From: CAYMUN01 sp964440265
GTDB lineage: Bacteria; Patescibacteriota; Saccharimonadia; Saccharimonadales; UBA4665
Direction: 5' to 3'
Length of the DNA: 6,458 bases
NCBI GenBank assembly: GCA_964440265.1
Contig: CAYTRU010000065.1
Location: 1 to 6,458 of the forward strand
Shown here: positions 1 to 5,406 of the stretch, piece by piece
Layout: the number at the start of each line of letters is the position of its first letter
Position numbering within the stretch: the first letter of the stretch is position 1
Made by a program: the position numbers and the translations under genes
The notes under the pieces: model-generated
Databases searched by the model: none
What the model was told of the DNA's origin: nothing
What the model saw: only the letters and a program-made list of their open reading frames with translations

Positions 1-1
1 T

Positions 2-2344
2 GAAGTTAGTGGAAGTATAACAAAGGGGGGGTATGCTAGTGCGCAGTATAAGATATTTGTCGATGGCGCACAGTTGACAACTCAGAAGGCAGTACCTGGC
101 AGTGGTGACTATAGTGACACTTTTGATGCTGTTTCTCTGTTTGGGCCATCGCCGGGCTCAACCCATACCTTTAAGCTTAGAGTCTATCTTTATGATAGTG
201 GCGGGCATCAAGTTAATACAGATGAGGAAGATTACAGCATTCCTAGATCTTGTGGCGGCGGTGTCAGCGGTGGTGCCACAGGCCAGTGCAGGACGCTCAC
301 GGTGCATGATTTTGGTAAGCAGAATACACCGGGTATACCACCGCCTGGCGATGTCTGGGCCGTTAAGGGTGCGGATGAGTGGAAAAGTAATACCATCGTC
401 AATGTGACAGATAGCAGTGGCCATGTCTGGGTTAATAATGATCGTATCGGTAATGACGACCAAGAAACCTATAATTACGGGCCATCGTTGGGTACACATA
501 TGATTATTACCATAACCAGGCAAATACATGTGCAGACACACCTAAACAAATGGTATTGGGTAACCTATAGCAACCAGGGTACGGGAACATACCAGTGCTA
601 TCATGCCAGCTGTCAGGTAGTGAGCGCTATAACAGGGACTGGACCGAATGATGTGGTGCTGGCTGGGGGCCAGTATAATGTCACCGTGAAGGTTACCAAT
701 GATAATCCCGATCCGGCTGGTGAAACTTTGCCACAAGTGTTGTATGGACATAATTTCGACATAACTGATGGGGCAGGAGCTCATCCTACGGGCTTTAGCC
801 TAGCAAAAGGGGAATCTCGGACCATGAATTACAGTGGCACGGCTCCACCGAGCGGGGGGCCGTATACCGGCACGATCCCCAGCCTTTACCCTGATTATTA
901 TGGCCTGGTAGGAGTCGGCCCTAATTGCGGTCCGATCACCTACAACGCCTATGTGCCATTTAGTTTGTCGCCTCATGCTGATCCCACAGCTTTGTCGCCA
1001 ACTGATCAAAGTGCAACTAATGTTCACTACCACACCTATGTAGTGAACTCAACACCTGTCGCGGTAGCGGCTACCCACACGAGCGTATTTTACGAAGATC
1101 CGGCAGCAGGGGGACATAATGTCCTAGCCAGTAGCGGTGGTTTCATAGGCTGGCCGCCGGGATCTACTGACACGTTGCTTGGTGACCATGACCCTAGACC
1201 CCTTAATGCCGGTGATAAATATTGTTCAAAGATTGATCTGAACTGGACTGCAGGCTACGTTGGCCCGGGGGGTGCTACTGACTTGGTTGGCCAAAATACT
1301 CCTGGTAGCGACTTCAACTGTCATGATATTCACAATAAACCATACTTTGAAGCAAATGGTACGACTATCATGAGTGGTGGTGAGTTTAGTACGGTCGATG
1401 CCAGCTGTAGCAATACCGGTACGTTAGGTGGTTGGTATAATAATAGCAGCGCCAACTTTGGTTCTGGCGGCTCACTTGGTACCCTGGCTTTGTCCCAGAT
1501 TACAGGTGTTGGCAGCGCTCGCTCAAGTCCGGCAGGGCCACCAACTGGTTTAGCCTTTGCGAATACCGGGGTTTCTGTCACATCAGATACAGAAAGTCCA
1601 GCCTTAGGCGGTAACTTTGGTGGGGCGCGTTGTCTGACTGCTCCAAGTTCACCAGACCCGGCTCATGTAGGATCGATAGTACAGGGTCCCGGTACGATAT
1701 TTGCTGGTGATAATTTTGCCTACTTCGTGATCGGCGACGTGTATATACCAGGTAATATCGTGTATGATCAATCCGTTCCTTGGACCCTAGACACCATTCC
1801 TTCCTACACGATCGTAGCTACGGGGAACATCTACATCGATCCTAGCGTAACTCGACTAGACGGTATGTACGTAGCGCAAAATACTGGGCCCGGAGGCAAT
1901 AAGGGTAAGATATTCACTTGTGCGAGCGGGTATCACCCGGTTACTACTAATATATTTGATACCTGTAAAAATCAACTGGTTGTTCACGGCAGTTTTGTGG
2001 CCGACCAAGTGAATTTGATGCGAACCTTTGGCTCACTACGTGATCCTAGTGCTGGACCTTGTAGCAATGCGGGTATCCAAGTTGTTGCTAGTTGTGCTGC
2101 TGAAATCTTCTATCGTAGCCCTGAGTCGTATCTGGCGAAGCTATCTGGTATGGTCAAGCCGAACATCGGTTCTTGGGATGCCGTTACCACGTTGCCACCG
2201 GTGATACCTGACACGGGGCATGGCGCACCACCACCGCCTCCTGGTCCTGGTCCCTCTCCTACTCCTCCGACTCCTACACCTCCTACGCCCACGCCACCTA
2301 CTCCTACTCCTCCGGGTCCAACGCCCCCCGGCGGCACGGACTGA
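2..2344 (+). CDS. Large secreted or surface protein, 5' partial, with Saccharibacteria-type C-terminal module and Pro/Thr-rich tail
   Basis: The frame is open from base 2 to a TGA at 2342-2344, giving 780 visible residues; the true start and any signal peptide lie upstream. Composition is typical of an extracytoplasmic protein: rich in Gly, Ser, Thr, Asn and Pro, beta-strand-like, with 13 cysteines that could form disulfides. Visible residues 1 to about 90 resemble an Ig/fibronectin-like beta domain and end at a Cys next to a Gly-rich linker. The middle (about 95-440) has no domain I can name. Residues about 446-735 match a module I recall from hypothetical Saccharibacteria proteins: KPYFEANG near 446, GDVYIPGNIVY near 578, GNIYIDPSVTRLDGMYVAQ near 608, then HGSFVADQVNLMRTFGSLRD and AEIFYRSPESYLA. 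The tail from about 743 is Pro/Thr/Gly-rich, with no LPXTG motif and no C-terminal membrane segment, so the anchoring mode is unknown. A surface adhesin is possible, but function is inferred. The coding call is sure; the role is not. Confidence 0.9.
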   Translation, partial: EVSGSITKGGYASAQYKIFVDGAQLTTQKAVPGSGDYSDTFDAVSLFGPSPGSTHTFKLRVYLYDSGGHQVNTDEEDYSIPRSCGGGVSGGATGQCRTLTVHDFGKQNTPGIPPPGDVWAVKGADEWKSNTIVNVTDSSGHVWVNNDRIGNDDQETYNYGPSLGTHMIITITRQIHVQTHLNKWYWVTYSNQGTGTYQCYHASCQVVSAITGTGPNDVVLAGGQYNVTVKVTNDNPDPAGETLPQVLYGHNFDITDGAGAHPTGFSLAKGESRTMNYSGTAPPSGGPYTGTIPSLYPDYYGLVGVGPNCGPITYNAYVPFSLSPHADPTALSPTDQSATNVHYHTYVVNSTPVAVAATHTSVFYEDPAAGGHNVLASSGGFIGWPPGSTDTLLGDHDPRPLNAGDKYCSKIDLNWTAGYVGPGGATDLVGQNTPGSDFNCHDIHNKPYFEANGTTIMSGGEFSTVDASCSNTGTLGGWYNNSSANFGSGGSLGTLALSQITGVGSARSSPAGPPTGLAFANTGVSVTSDTESPALGGNFGGARCLTAPSSPDPAHVGSIVQGPGTIFAGDNFAYFVIGDVYIPGNIVYDQSVPWTLDTIPSYTIVATGNIYIDPSVTRLDGMYVAQNTGPGGNKGKIFTCASGYHPVTTNIFDTCKNQLVVHGSFVADQVNLMRTFGSLRDPSAGPCSNAGIQVVASCAAEIFYRSPESYLAKLSGMVKPNIGSWDAVTTLPPVIPDTGHGAPPPPPGPGPSPTPPTPTPPTPTPPTPTPPGPTPPGGTD
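2267..2311 (+). repeat. Three tandem PTPTP units in the Pro-rich tail
   Basis: Three consecutive 15-base units (2267-2281, 2282-2296, 2297-2311) each encode Pro-Thr-Pro-Thr-Pro. They lie inside a wider Pro/Gly/Thr-rich tail coded by 2228-2341. The units use different synonymous codons (CCG, CCT, CCC and CCA for Pro; ACT, ACA and ACG for Thr), so the repeat is clearer in protein than in DNA. Such segments usually act as stiff extended spacers, wall-spanning stalks or O-glycosylation regions; which applies here is inference. Confidence 0.8.
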
Positions 2345-2349
2345 TAGGA

Positions 2350-2377
2350 TTGCATCGTCGCTGCAACATGCTATGAT
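2350..2377 (+). promoter_or_regulatory. Candidate sigma70-type promoter P1
   Basis: TTGCAT (2350-2355), a 16-base spacer, then TATGAT (2372-2377) preceded by an extended -10 TG at 2369-2370. Both boxes are one or two bases from consensus. Transcription would begin near 2384, giving pilM a leader of about 200 bases. The -35 box begins six bases after the stop of the upstream gene. Activity is inferred from motif match only. Confidence 0.45.
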
Positions 2378-2539
2378 AAAAGCTGTAGTATCTATCGCTC
2401 ACAGTAGGGTAAAATAAAGAAATAAATGTATAGCATACCTAGCAAACAGGAAATATAGATCATGACAACGGGTGGGGCCAAGCTAAAAAATCGACAATCA
2501 CGTCCTAGCGACTGTGGGTTTTATATCGACTGTAATTTC

Positions 2540-2571
2540 TTGCCTAGTGATGATATCGCTTATGCTATAAT
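2540..2571 (+). promoter_or_regulatory. Candidate extended -10 promoter P2 for the pil operon
   Basis: An exact TATAAT (2566-2571) preceded by TG at 2563-2564 makes a perfect extended -10 (TGCTATAAT). The best -35-like hexamer, TTGCCT at 2540-2545, is 20 bases away, so the -35 contribution is probably weak; an extended -10 can make up for this. The expected transcription start is about 2577-2580, only 3-6 bases before the pilM ATG at 2583, which predicts a leaderless or nearly leaderless mRNA. The same TGCTATRAT core recurs in P1. Confidence 0.6.
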
Positions 2572-2582
2572 CGGACTGGATT

Positions 2583-3623
2583 ATGAACTCATTTTTTAGC
2601 GGCACCTCTGAATTTTTCGGTCTGGATATCGGCACTACCGCTATCCGTCTCGTAGAGTTGCGTGGTAATGCTAACCCTAAGGCCCTCGTCAAGTATGCCT
2701 ACATACCGCTCGATAGCACCTTGGCTATCAGCGATTCCAAGGCCGACCGTCAAAAGTTGGCCCAAGTAGTCGCGCAGCTAGTATCCCAAGCCAATGTTAC
2801 AACCAAAAATGTAGCTGTCGGCATCCCCTCTAGCCGGGTGTTTACTGCCGTAGCTGACGTCGATCGCTTGCAGCCCAGCGAACTTGCAAAAGCCATCCGC
2901 TATCAGGCAGATTCATTAATTCCGACGCCACTAGCTGAGTCCAAGATGGACTGGGCACTTATCGGTGATTCTCCAAACAACAAGACGAAGCAAGAAATTC
3001 TCCTCAGCAGCGTACCAAATAATTTTGTCGAAACTCGACTTGATATGCTGGAGGCTATCGGTTTGAACGTCATCGCCTTTGAACCAGATAATCTGGCGAT
3101 GGCTCGAGCATTAGTAGCAGCTGACGATACGGCTCAGCTACTCTTAGATATCGGTCGGCGTTCAACTGACTTGGTAGTTGTAGTGGGTGGCGTGCCACAT
3201 CTGACACGTAGCATTGCTACCGGTGTAGAGGCCGTGATCCGGGCGGCTACCCAAAACTTAAATATCGATGAGAAGCAGGCTGAGCAGTTTGTATTTAAGT
3301 TTGGGCTAAGCAAAGATAAGCTTGAAGGCCAGGTACTACAAGCGGTAATCGGTACTATCGAGTTACTTACCACCGAAATTGAAAAATCTATTAAATTTTT
3401 CCATACTCGTTATCCGGCTACCAAAATCGAACGCTTGATAGTTACTGGCGGTGCCTCTGTTATACCAGAATTTCCGCTTTACTTGGCTAATAAATTTAGT
3501 CTTAATATTGAGATTGGCAATGCCTGGCGCAACGTGACATTTAGTCAAGATCGACAGAATGAGTTGCTGGCGATATCTAACCAGTTTAGTGTAGCTGTCG
3601 GACTCGCGGAGCGATCGGCATGA
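2583..3623 (+). CDS. pilM: PilM, type IV pilus assembly actin-like ATPase family protein
   Basis: PilM is a cytoplasmic actin/FtsA-fold protein that docks on the N-terminal tail of PilN and ties the membrane alignment complex to the pilus motor. The 346-aa length is normal for the family. Visible nucleotide-binding motifs are phosphate 1 (GLDIGTTAIRLVEL, about 13-26), phosphate 2 (LLLDIGRRSTDLVVV, with D189) and the adenosine-type motif VTGGASVIP (about 287-295). The ATG at 2583 is chosen because the N-terminus FFSGTSEFFGLDIG has the family's usual spacing to phosphate 1. There is no proper Shine-Dalgarno site upstream: GGA at 2578-2580 is only two bases from the ATG. Together with promoter P2 this suggests leaderless translation. 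It is the first gene of the operon; its TGA overlaps the pilN ATG as ATGA. Confidence 0.93.
   Translation: MNSFFSGTSEFFGLDIGTTAIRLVELRGNANPKALVKYAYIPLDSTLAISDSKADRQKLAQVVAQLVSQANVTTKNVAVGIPSSRVFTAVADVDRLQPSELAKAIRYQADSLIPTPLAESKMDWALIGDSPNNKTKQEILLSSVPNNFVETRLDMLEAIGLNVIAFEPDNLAMARALVAADDTAQLLLDIGRRSTDLVVVVGGVPHLTRSIATGVEAVIRAATQNLNIDEKQAEQFVFKFGLSKDKLEGQVLQAVIGTIELLTTEIEKSIKFFHTRYPATKIERLIVTGGASVIPEFPLYLANKFSLNIEIGNAWRNVTFSQDRQNELLAISNQFSVAVGLAERSA
3608..3611 (+). promoter_or_regulatory. Ribosome binding site of pilN inside pilM
   Basis: GGAG lies eight bases before the pilN ATG (3620) and within the last codons of pilM. With the ATGA stop-start overlap this supports translational coupling of pilM and pilN. 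Confidence 0.7.
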
Positions 3624-4399
3624 TTCAGTTAAATTTGCTGCCAGACGTCAAGCTGGAATACATCAGAACCCAACGCTCACGCCGCCTTATCTTGAGCGTG
3701 GCAACAGTGGTGACAATTATTGCGGTCATACTTCTAGCTGGCCTCCTGGTCTATGGTCATTTTCAAAAACAACATCTGGACGACCTGAGTAGTGATATTA
3801 CCTCTGCTAGCCGTAGACTTAGCAATCAACCGCAAATCAGCCGAGTGCTAACAGTCCAAAACCAGTTGGAAAGCCTCACGACATTGCATGATGCCAAACC
3901 GGCAGTGTCGCGGCTCTTTGGCTACCTTGATCAACTTACTCCCGCACCGGTCAGTATCAGCAGTTTTGGTATTGATCTCACGACTCAGACGGTTACTATT
4001 ACTGGTAGTGCTGATGCGCTGAGTAGTGTTAATAAATATGTCGATACTTTGAAGTTCACTACTTATGCTTACACCGCAAATAAAGTAAAGGTTACCGGTG
4101 TAGCATTCGGTAATGTTGTGCTAACTGACTTTACCCTAAAGACTGATGAGAAAGCTGACGCAAAGAAAAAGGATAATGGCCCTGCAACCTATACGATTAG
4201 CTTGGCTTATGATCCGGCTATTTTTGACATTACCAACAACGCCAAACTTGTGGTTCCCAAGCTCATTACCACTCGCTCTGAATTAGAAAAACCAACCGAT
4301 CTGTTTAAGGCAGCCCCAGCGCCCGCCAAGACGGCCACCACGCCGGCTACGACCCCAGTTACGCCGCCTGCAACCTCAACTAGTGGAGGGAGTCACTAA
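3620..4399 (+). CDS. pilN: PilN, type IV pilus alignment-complex membrane protein
   Basis: PilN is a bitopic membrane protein: its cytoplasmic N-terminal peptide is held by PilM and its outer part pairs with PilO. The 259-residue sequence opens with MIQLNLLP, the hallmark PilM-docking motif (I/L-N-L-L-P). A basic stretch (RTQRSRR, 16-22) precedes one hydrophobic helix at about 23-45, consistent with the N-terminus inside. A likely coiled coil (about 47-80) and an alpha/beta region with TQTVTITGSADALSSVNKYVDTL follow, as in the ferredoxin-like fold of PilN. A Lys-rich insert (about 174-182) and a further beta-rich segment make it longer than classical PilN proteins of roughly 180-200 residues. 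The last 28 or so residues form an Ala/Pro/Thr-rich low-complexity tail. The start is fixed by the ATGA overlap and the GGAG site. Confidence 0.9.
   Translation: MIQLNLLPDVKLEYIRTQRSRRLILSVATVVTIIAVILLAGLLVYGHFQKQHLDDLSSDITSASRRLSNQPQISRVLTVQNQLESLTTLHDAKPAVSRLFGYLDQLTPAPVSISSFGIDLTTQTVTITGSADALSSVNKYVDTLKFTTYAYTANKVKVTGVAFGNVVLTDFTLKTDEKADAKKKDNGPATYTISLAYDPAIFDITNNAKLVVPKLITTRSELEKPTDLFKAAPAPAKTATTPATTPVTPPATSTSGGSH
4385..4390 (+). promoter_or_regulatory. Shine-Dalgarno site that sets the pilO start
   Basis: GGAGGG lies ten bases before the ATG at 4401 and inside the end of pilN. It favours that ATG over the in-frame GTG at 4383, which the site itself overlaps and which has no good site of its own. 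Confidence 0.75.
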
Positions 4400-4400
4400 T

Positions 4401-5078
4401 ATGCCAAAAATAGAAATTTCGACAAAGCGTTTGGCGATTAGTAAAGCCAATGCTCAGACAGTAGGTGTCGTGGCTGCAGCGGCTTTCATATCTGTTTTCT
4501 GTTTAGTAGCTTCTAAAACCGTCTGGAGCCAAAATCAGTACCAGGCGAAAGTAATTGCCGCTAAGGATAAGGTGAACAAACAGCTGACGGATGATGTCAG
4601 TGCGTATAGTAAGCTGGCTAGTTCTTATCAGACCTTTGATTTGCGCACGAAAAATATTATCGGTGGTAGCAGCAGTGGCAGTGGGGATAATGATGGACGC
4701 AATGCCAAAATAATCTTGGATGCCTTGCCACCAAGCTACGATTTCCCAGCCCTAGCATCTACCTTGGAAAAAATTCTCACAGATAATAATTACCAGATCA
4801 GCGATATAACCGGTGTTGACGACCAGCTTAATCAGCAGACAAATCTTGCCAGTCCGACCCCCAAGCCAATCGAAATGCCGTTCTCCTTTACGGTGGCTCA
4901 TGCTACCTATGATTCGACTCAGCAATTGATTCGCGGTTTGCAGCACTCTATCCGGCCCATCCAGATTGATGCACTTAACTTGAGCGGCTCGACTGATGAC
5001 ATGACTGTCACCGTCAAGGCGCACACGTACTATCAACCGACTACTAGCTTGACCATAACCAAACAGGTAGTGAAGTAA
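4401..5078 (+). CDS. pilO: PilO-like type IV pilus alignment-complex protein
   Basis: PilO pairs with PilN to form the periplasm-facing or wall-facing part of the inner-membrane alignment complex. With the ATG at 4401 the protein has 225 residues, within the family's range. A short cytoplasmic N-terminus with basic residues (STKRLAISKAN) leads into one membrane helix at about 20-38. A coiled-coil-like segment (about 45-77) is followed by a flexible Gly/Ser/Asn patch (GGSSSGSGDNDGRN). The C-terminal domain fits PilO: ILDALPPSYDFPALASTLEKI, then PFSFTVAHATYDSTQQLIRGL and a final beta segment with DDMTVTVKAHTYY. Sequence identity in this family is low, so the call leans on topology and on its place just after pilN, one base past its stop. 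The next gene follows after 22 bases. Confidence 0.82.
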   Translation: MPKIEISTKRLAISKANAQTVGVVAAAAFISVFCLVASKTVWSQNQYQAKVIAAKDKVNKQLTDDVSAYSKLASSYQTFDLRTKNIIGGSSSGSGDNDGRNAKIILDALPPSYDFPALASTLEKILTDNNYQISDITGVDDQLNQQTNLASPTPKPIEMPFSFTVAHATYDSTQQLIRGLQHSIRPIQIDALNLSGSTDDMTVTVKAHTYYQPTTSLTITKQVVK

Positions 5079-5086
5079 TGAAGGCC

Positions 5087-5091
5087 GGAGG
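5087..5091 (+). promoter_or_regulatory. Ribosome binding site of the 84-aa membrane protein gene
   Basis: GGAGG nine bases before the ATG at 5101 is a strong Shine-Dalgarno site. It supports real translation of this short gene in the 22-base gap after pilO. Confidence 0.75.
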
Positions 5092-5100
5092 TTTGACCCT

Positions 5101-5355
5101 ATGAAACAGAAAGACATCGCCTTGATACTAGTGATCGTCTTTTTGAGTGCCGTAATTTCATTTTTTGCCTCAAACGCTATTTTTGGCGGCCCGAAGAGTC
5201 GCAATCAACAGGTCGAAGTCGTCCCCACTATCACGTCGACCTTCCCGCCACCCGATACCCGTTACTTCAACAAAGATGCCTTTAATCCAACCAAATTAAT
5301 CACCATAGACAAAAACGACAACACCGGTCCGTTTAAGGCCAAATCGCCACAGTAA
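5101..5355 (+). CDS. Small single-pass membrane protein in the pil operon, function unknown
   Basis: This 84-residue protein begins with MKQKD and has one strongly hydrophobic helix at about 6-28. A roughly 55-residue hydrophilic part follows, probably outside the membrane: a Val/Pro/Thr-rich stretch (about 38-51), then PDTRYFNKDAFNPTKLITID (51-70). It has no cysteine, so no lipobox and no lipoprotein anchor, and I see no PilP homology-region fold. Its strong Shine-Dalgarno site and its place between pilO and pilB in a tightly packed operon indicate a real gene. It may be a pilus alignment-complex part standing in for PilP in a cell without a secretin, or a small stabiliser of PilNO; both are inference from position and topology. 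The coding call is firm, the role open. Confidence 0.85.
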   Translation: MKQKDIALILVIVFLSAVISFFASNAIFGGPKSRNQQVEVVPTITSTFPPPDTRYFNKDAFNPTKLITIDKNDNTGPFKAKSPQ

Positions 5356-5375
5356 GCATGGCGGCCGGCTCATGC
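5356..5375 (+). other. Weak hairpin between the 84-aa gene and pilB
   Basis: GCATG (5356-5360) and CATGC (5371-5375) can pair as a 5-bp stem with a GC-rich 10-base loop, and two more outer pairs form beyond one mismatch. No T tract follows, so it is not an intrinsic terminator. If it forms, it could affect mRNA processing or pilB translation. Confidence 0.3.
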
Positions 5376-5391
5376 CTAGAAAACTAAAATC

Positions 5392-5396
5392 GGTGG
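5392..5396 (+). promoter_or_regulatory. Likely ribosome binding site of pilB
   Basis: GGTGG followed by AAAA lies ten bases before the ATG at 5407. It is weaker than the sites of the upstream genes, but it is the only Shine-Dalgarno-like sequence near this start. Confidence 0.5.
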
Positions 5397-5406
5397 AAAA
5401 CAAACC

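Larger units (their letters stand above)
2345..2582. other. Intergenic region between the surface-protein gene and pilM
   Basis: This 238-base stretch holds two candidate promoters (listed separately) and no convincing intrinsic terminator: I find no GC-rich hairpin followed by a T tract. Two short open frames exist. One is 10 codons plus stop (ATG 2426, TAG 2456-2458). The other is 45 codons plus stop (ATG 2462, TAG 2597-2599), with AGGA at 2448-2451 ten bases upstream; it overlaps the start of pilM by 17 bases in another frame. I do not recognise either peptide, and the second contains the pilM promoter, so neither is called as a gene. Three CGAC-type heptamers lie at 2492, 2509 and 2527. 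Confidence 0.6.

Noticed and set aside
74..76. TTG at 74 as the start of the surface-protein gene
   Set aside because: The frame is open all the way to base 2 with similar beta-strand-like sequence and there is no ribosome binding site before the TTG, so the gene simply enters from outside the window.
158..541. 127-codon minus-strand open frame
   Set aside because: It lies inside the clearly coding surface-protein gene and has no recognisable domain.
2342..2344. UGA read as glycine, as in some Patescibacteria
   Set aside because: TGA ends the surface protein right after its low-complexity tail and ends pilM in a classic ATGA overlap, so it acts as a stop.
2110..2355. Minus-strand open frame with a Gly-Val-Gly repeat protein
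   Set aside because: It is the reverse complement of the Pro/Thr-rich tail of the surface protein; low-complexity coding DNA gives such shadows.
2220..2417. Leu/Arg-rich 65-codon + strand frame across the surface-protein stop
   Set aside because: It is a frame shift of the Pro/Thr codons, with an unnatural Leu/His/Arg composition and no ribosome binding site.
2426..2440. Minus-strand extended -10 (TGCTATACA) facing the surface-protein gene
   Set aside because: Only four of six -10 bases match, no -35 lies at suitable spacing, and no minus-strand gene follows.
2498..2692. 64-codon minus-strand frame over the pilM promoter and start
   Set aside because: It overlaps promoter P2 and the pilM N-terminus and its peptide shows no domain.
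4383..4385. GTG at 4383 as the pilO start
   Set aside because: It has no Shine-Dalgarno site and overlaps the strong GGAGGG that is well placed for the ATG at 4401; the shorter N-terminus also fits the family better.
4752..5204. 150-codon minus-strand open frame
   Set aside because: It lies opposite pilO and the 84-aa gene, both well supported; it has no recognisable domain and no sign of a promoter.
5385..5390. TAAAAT as an internal promoter for pilB
   Set aside because: No -35-like hexamer and no extended TG at proper spacing; the upstream bases are GC-rich.
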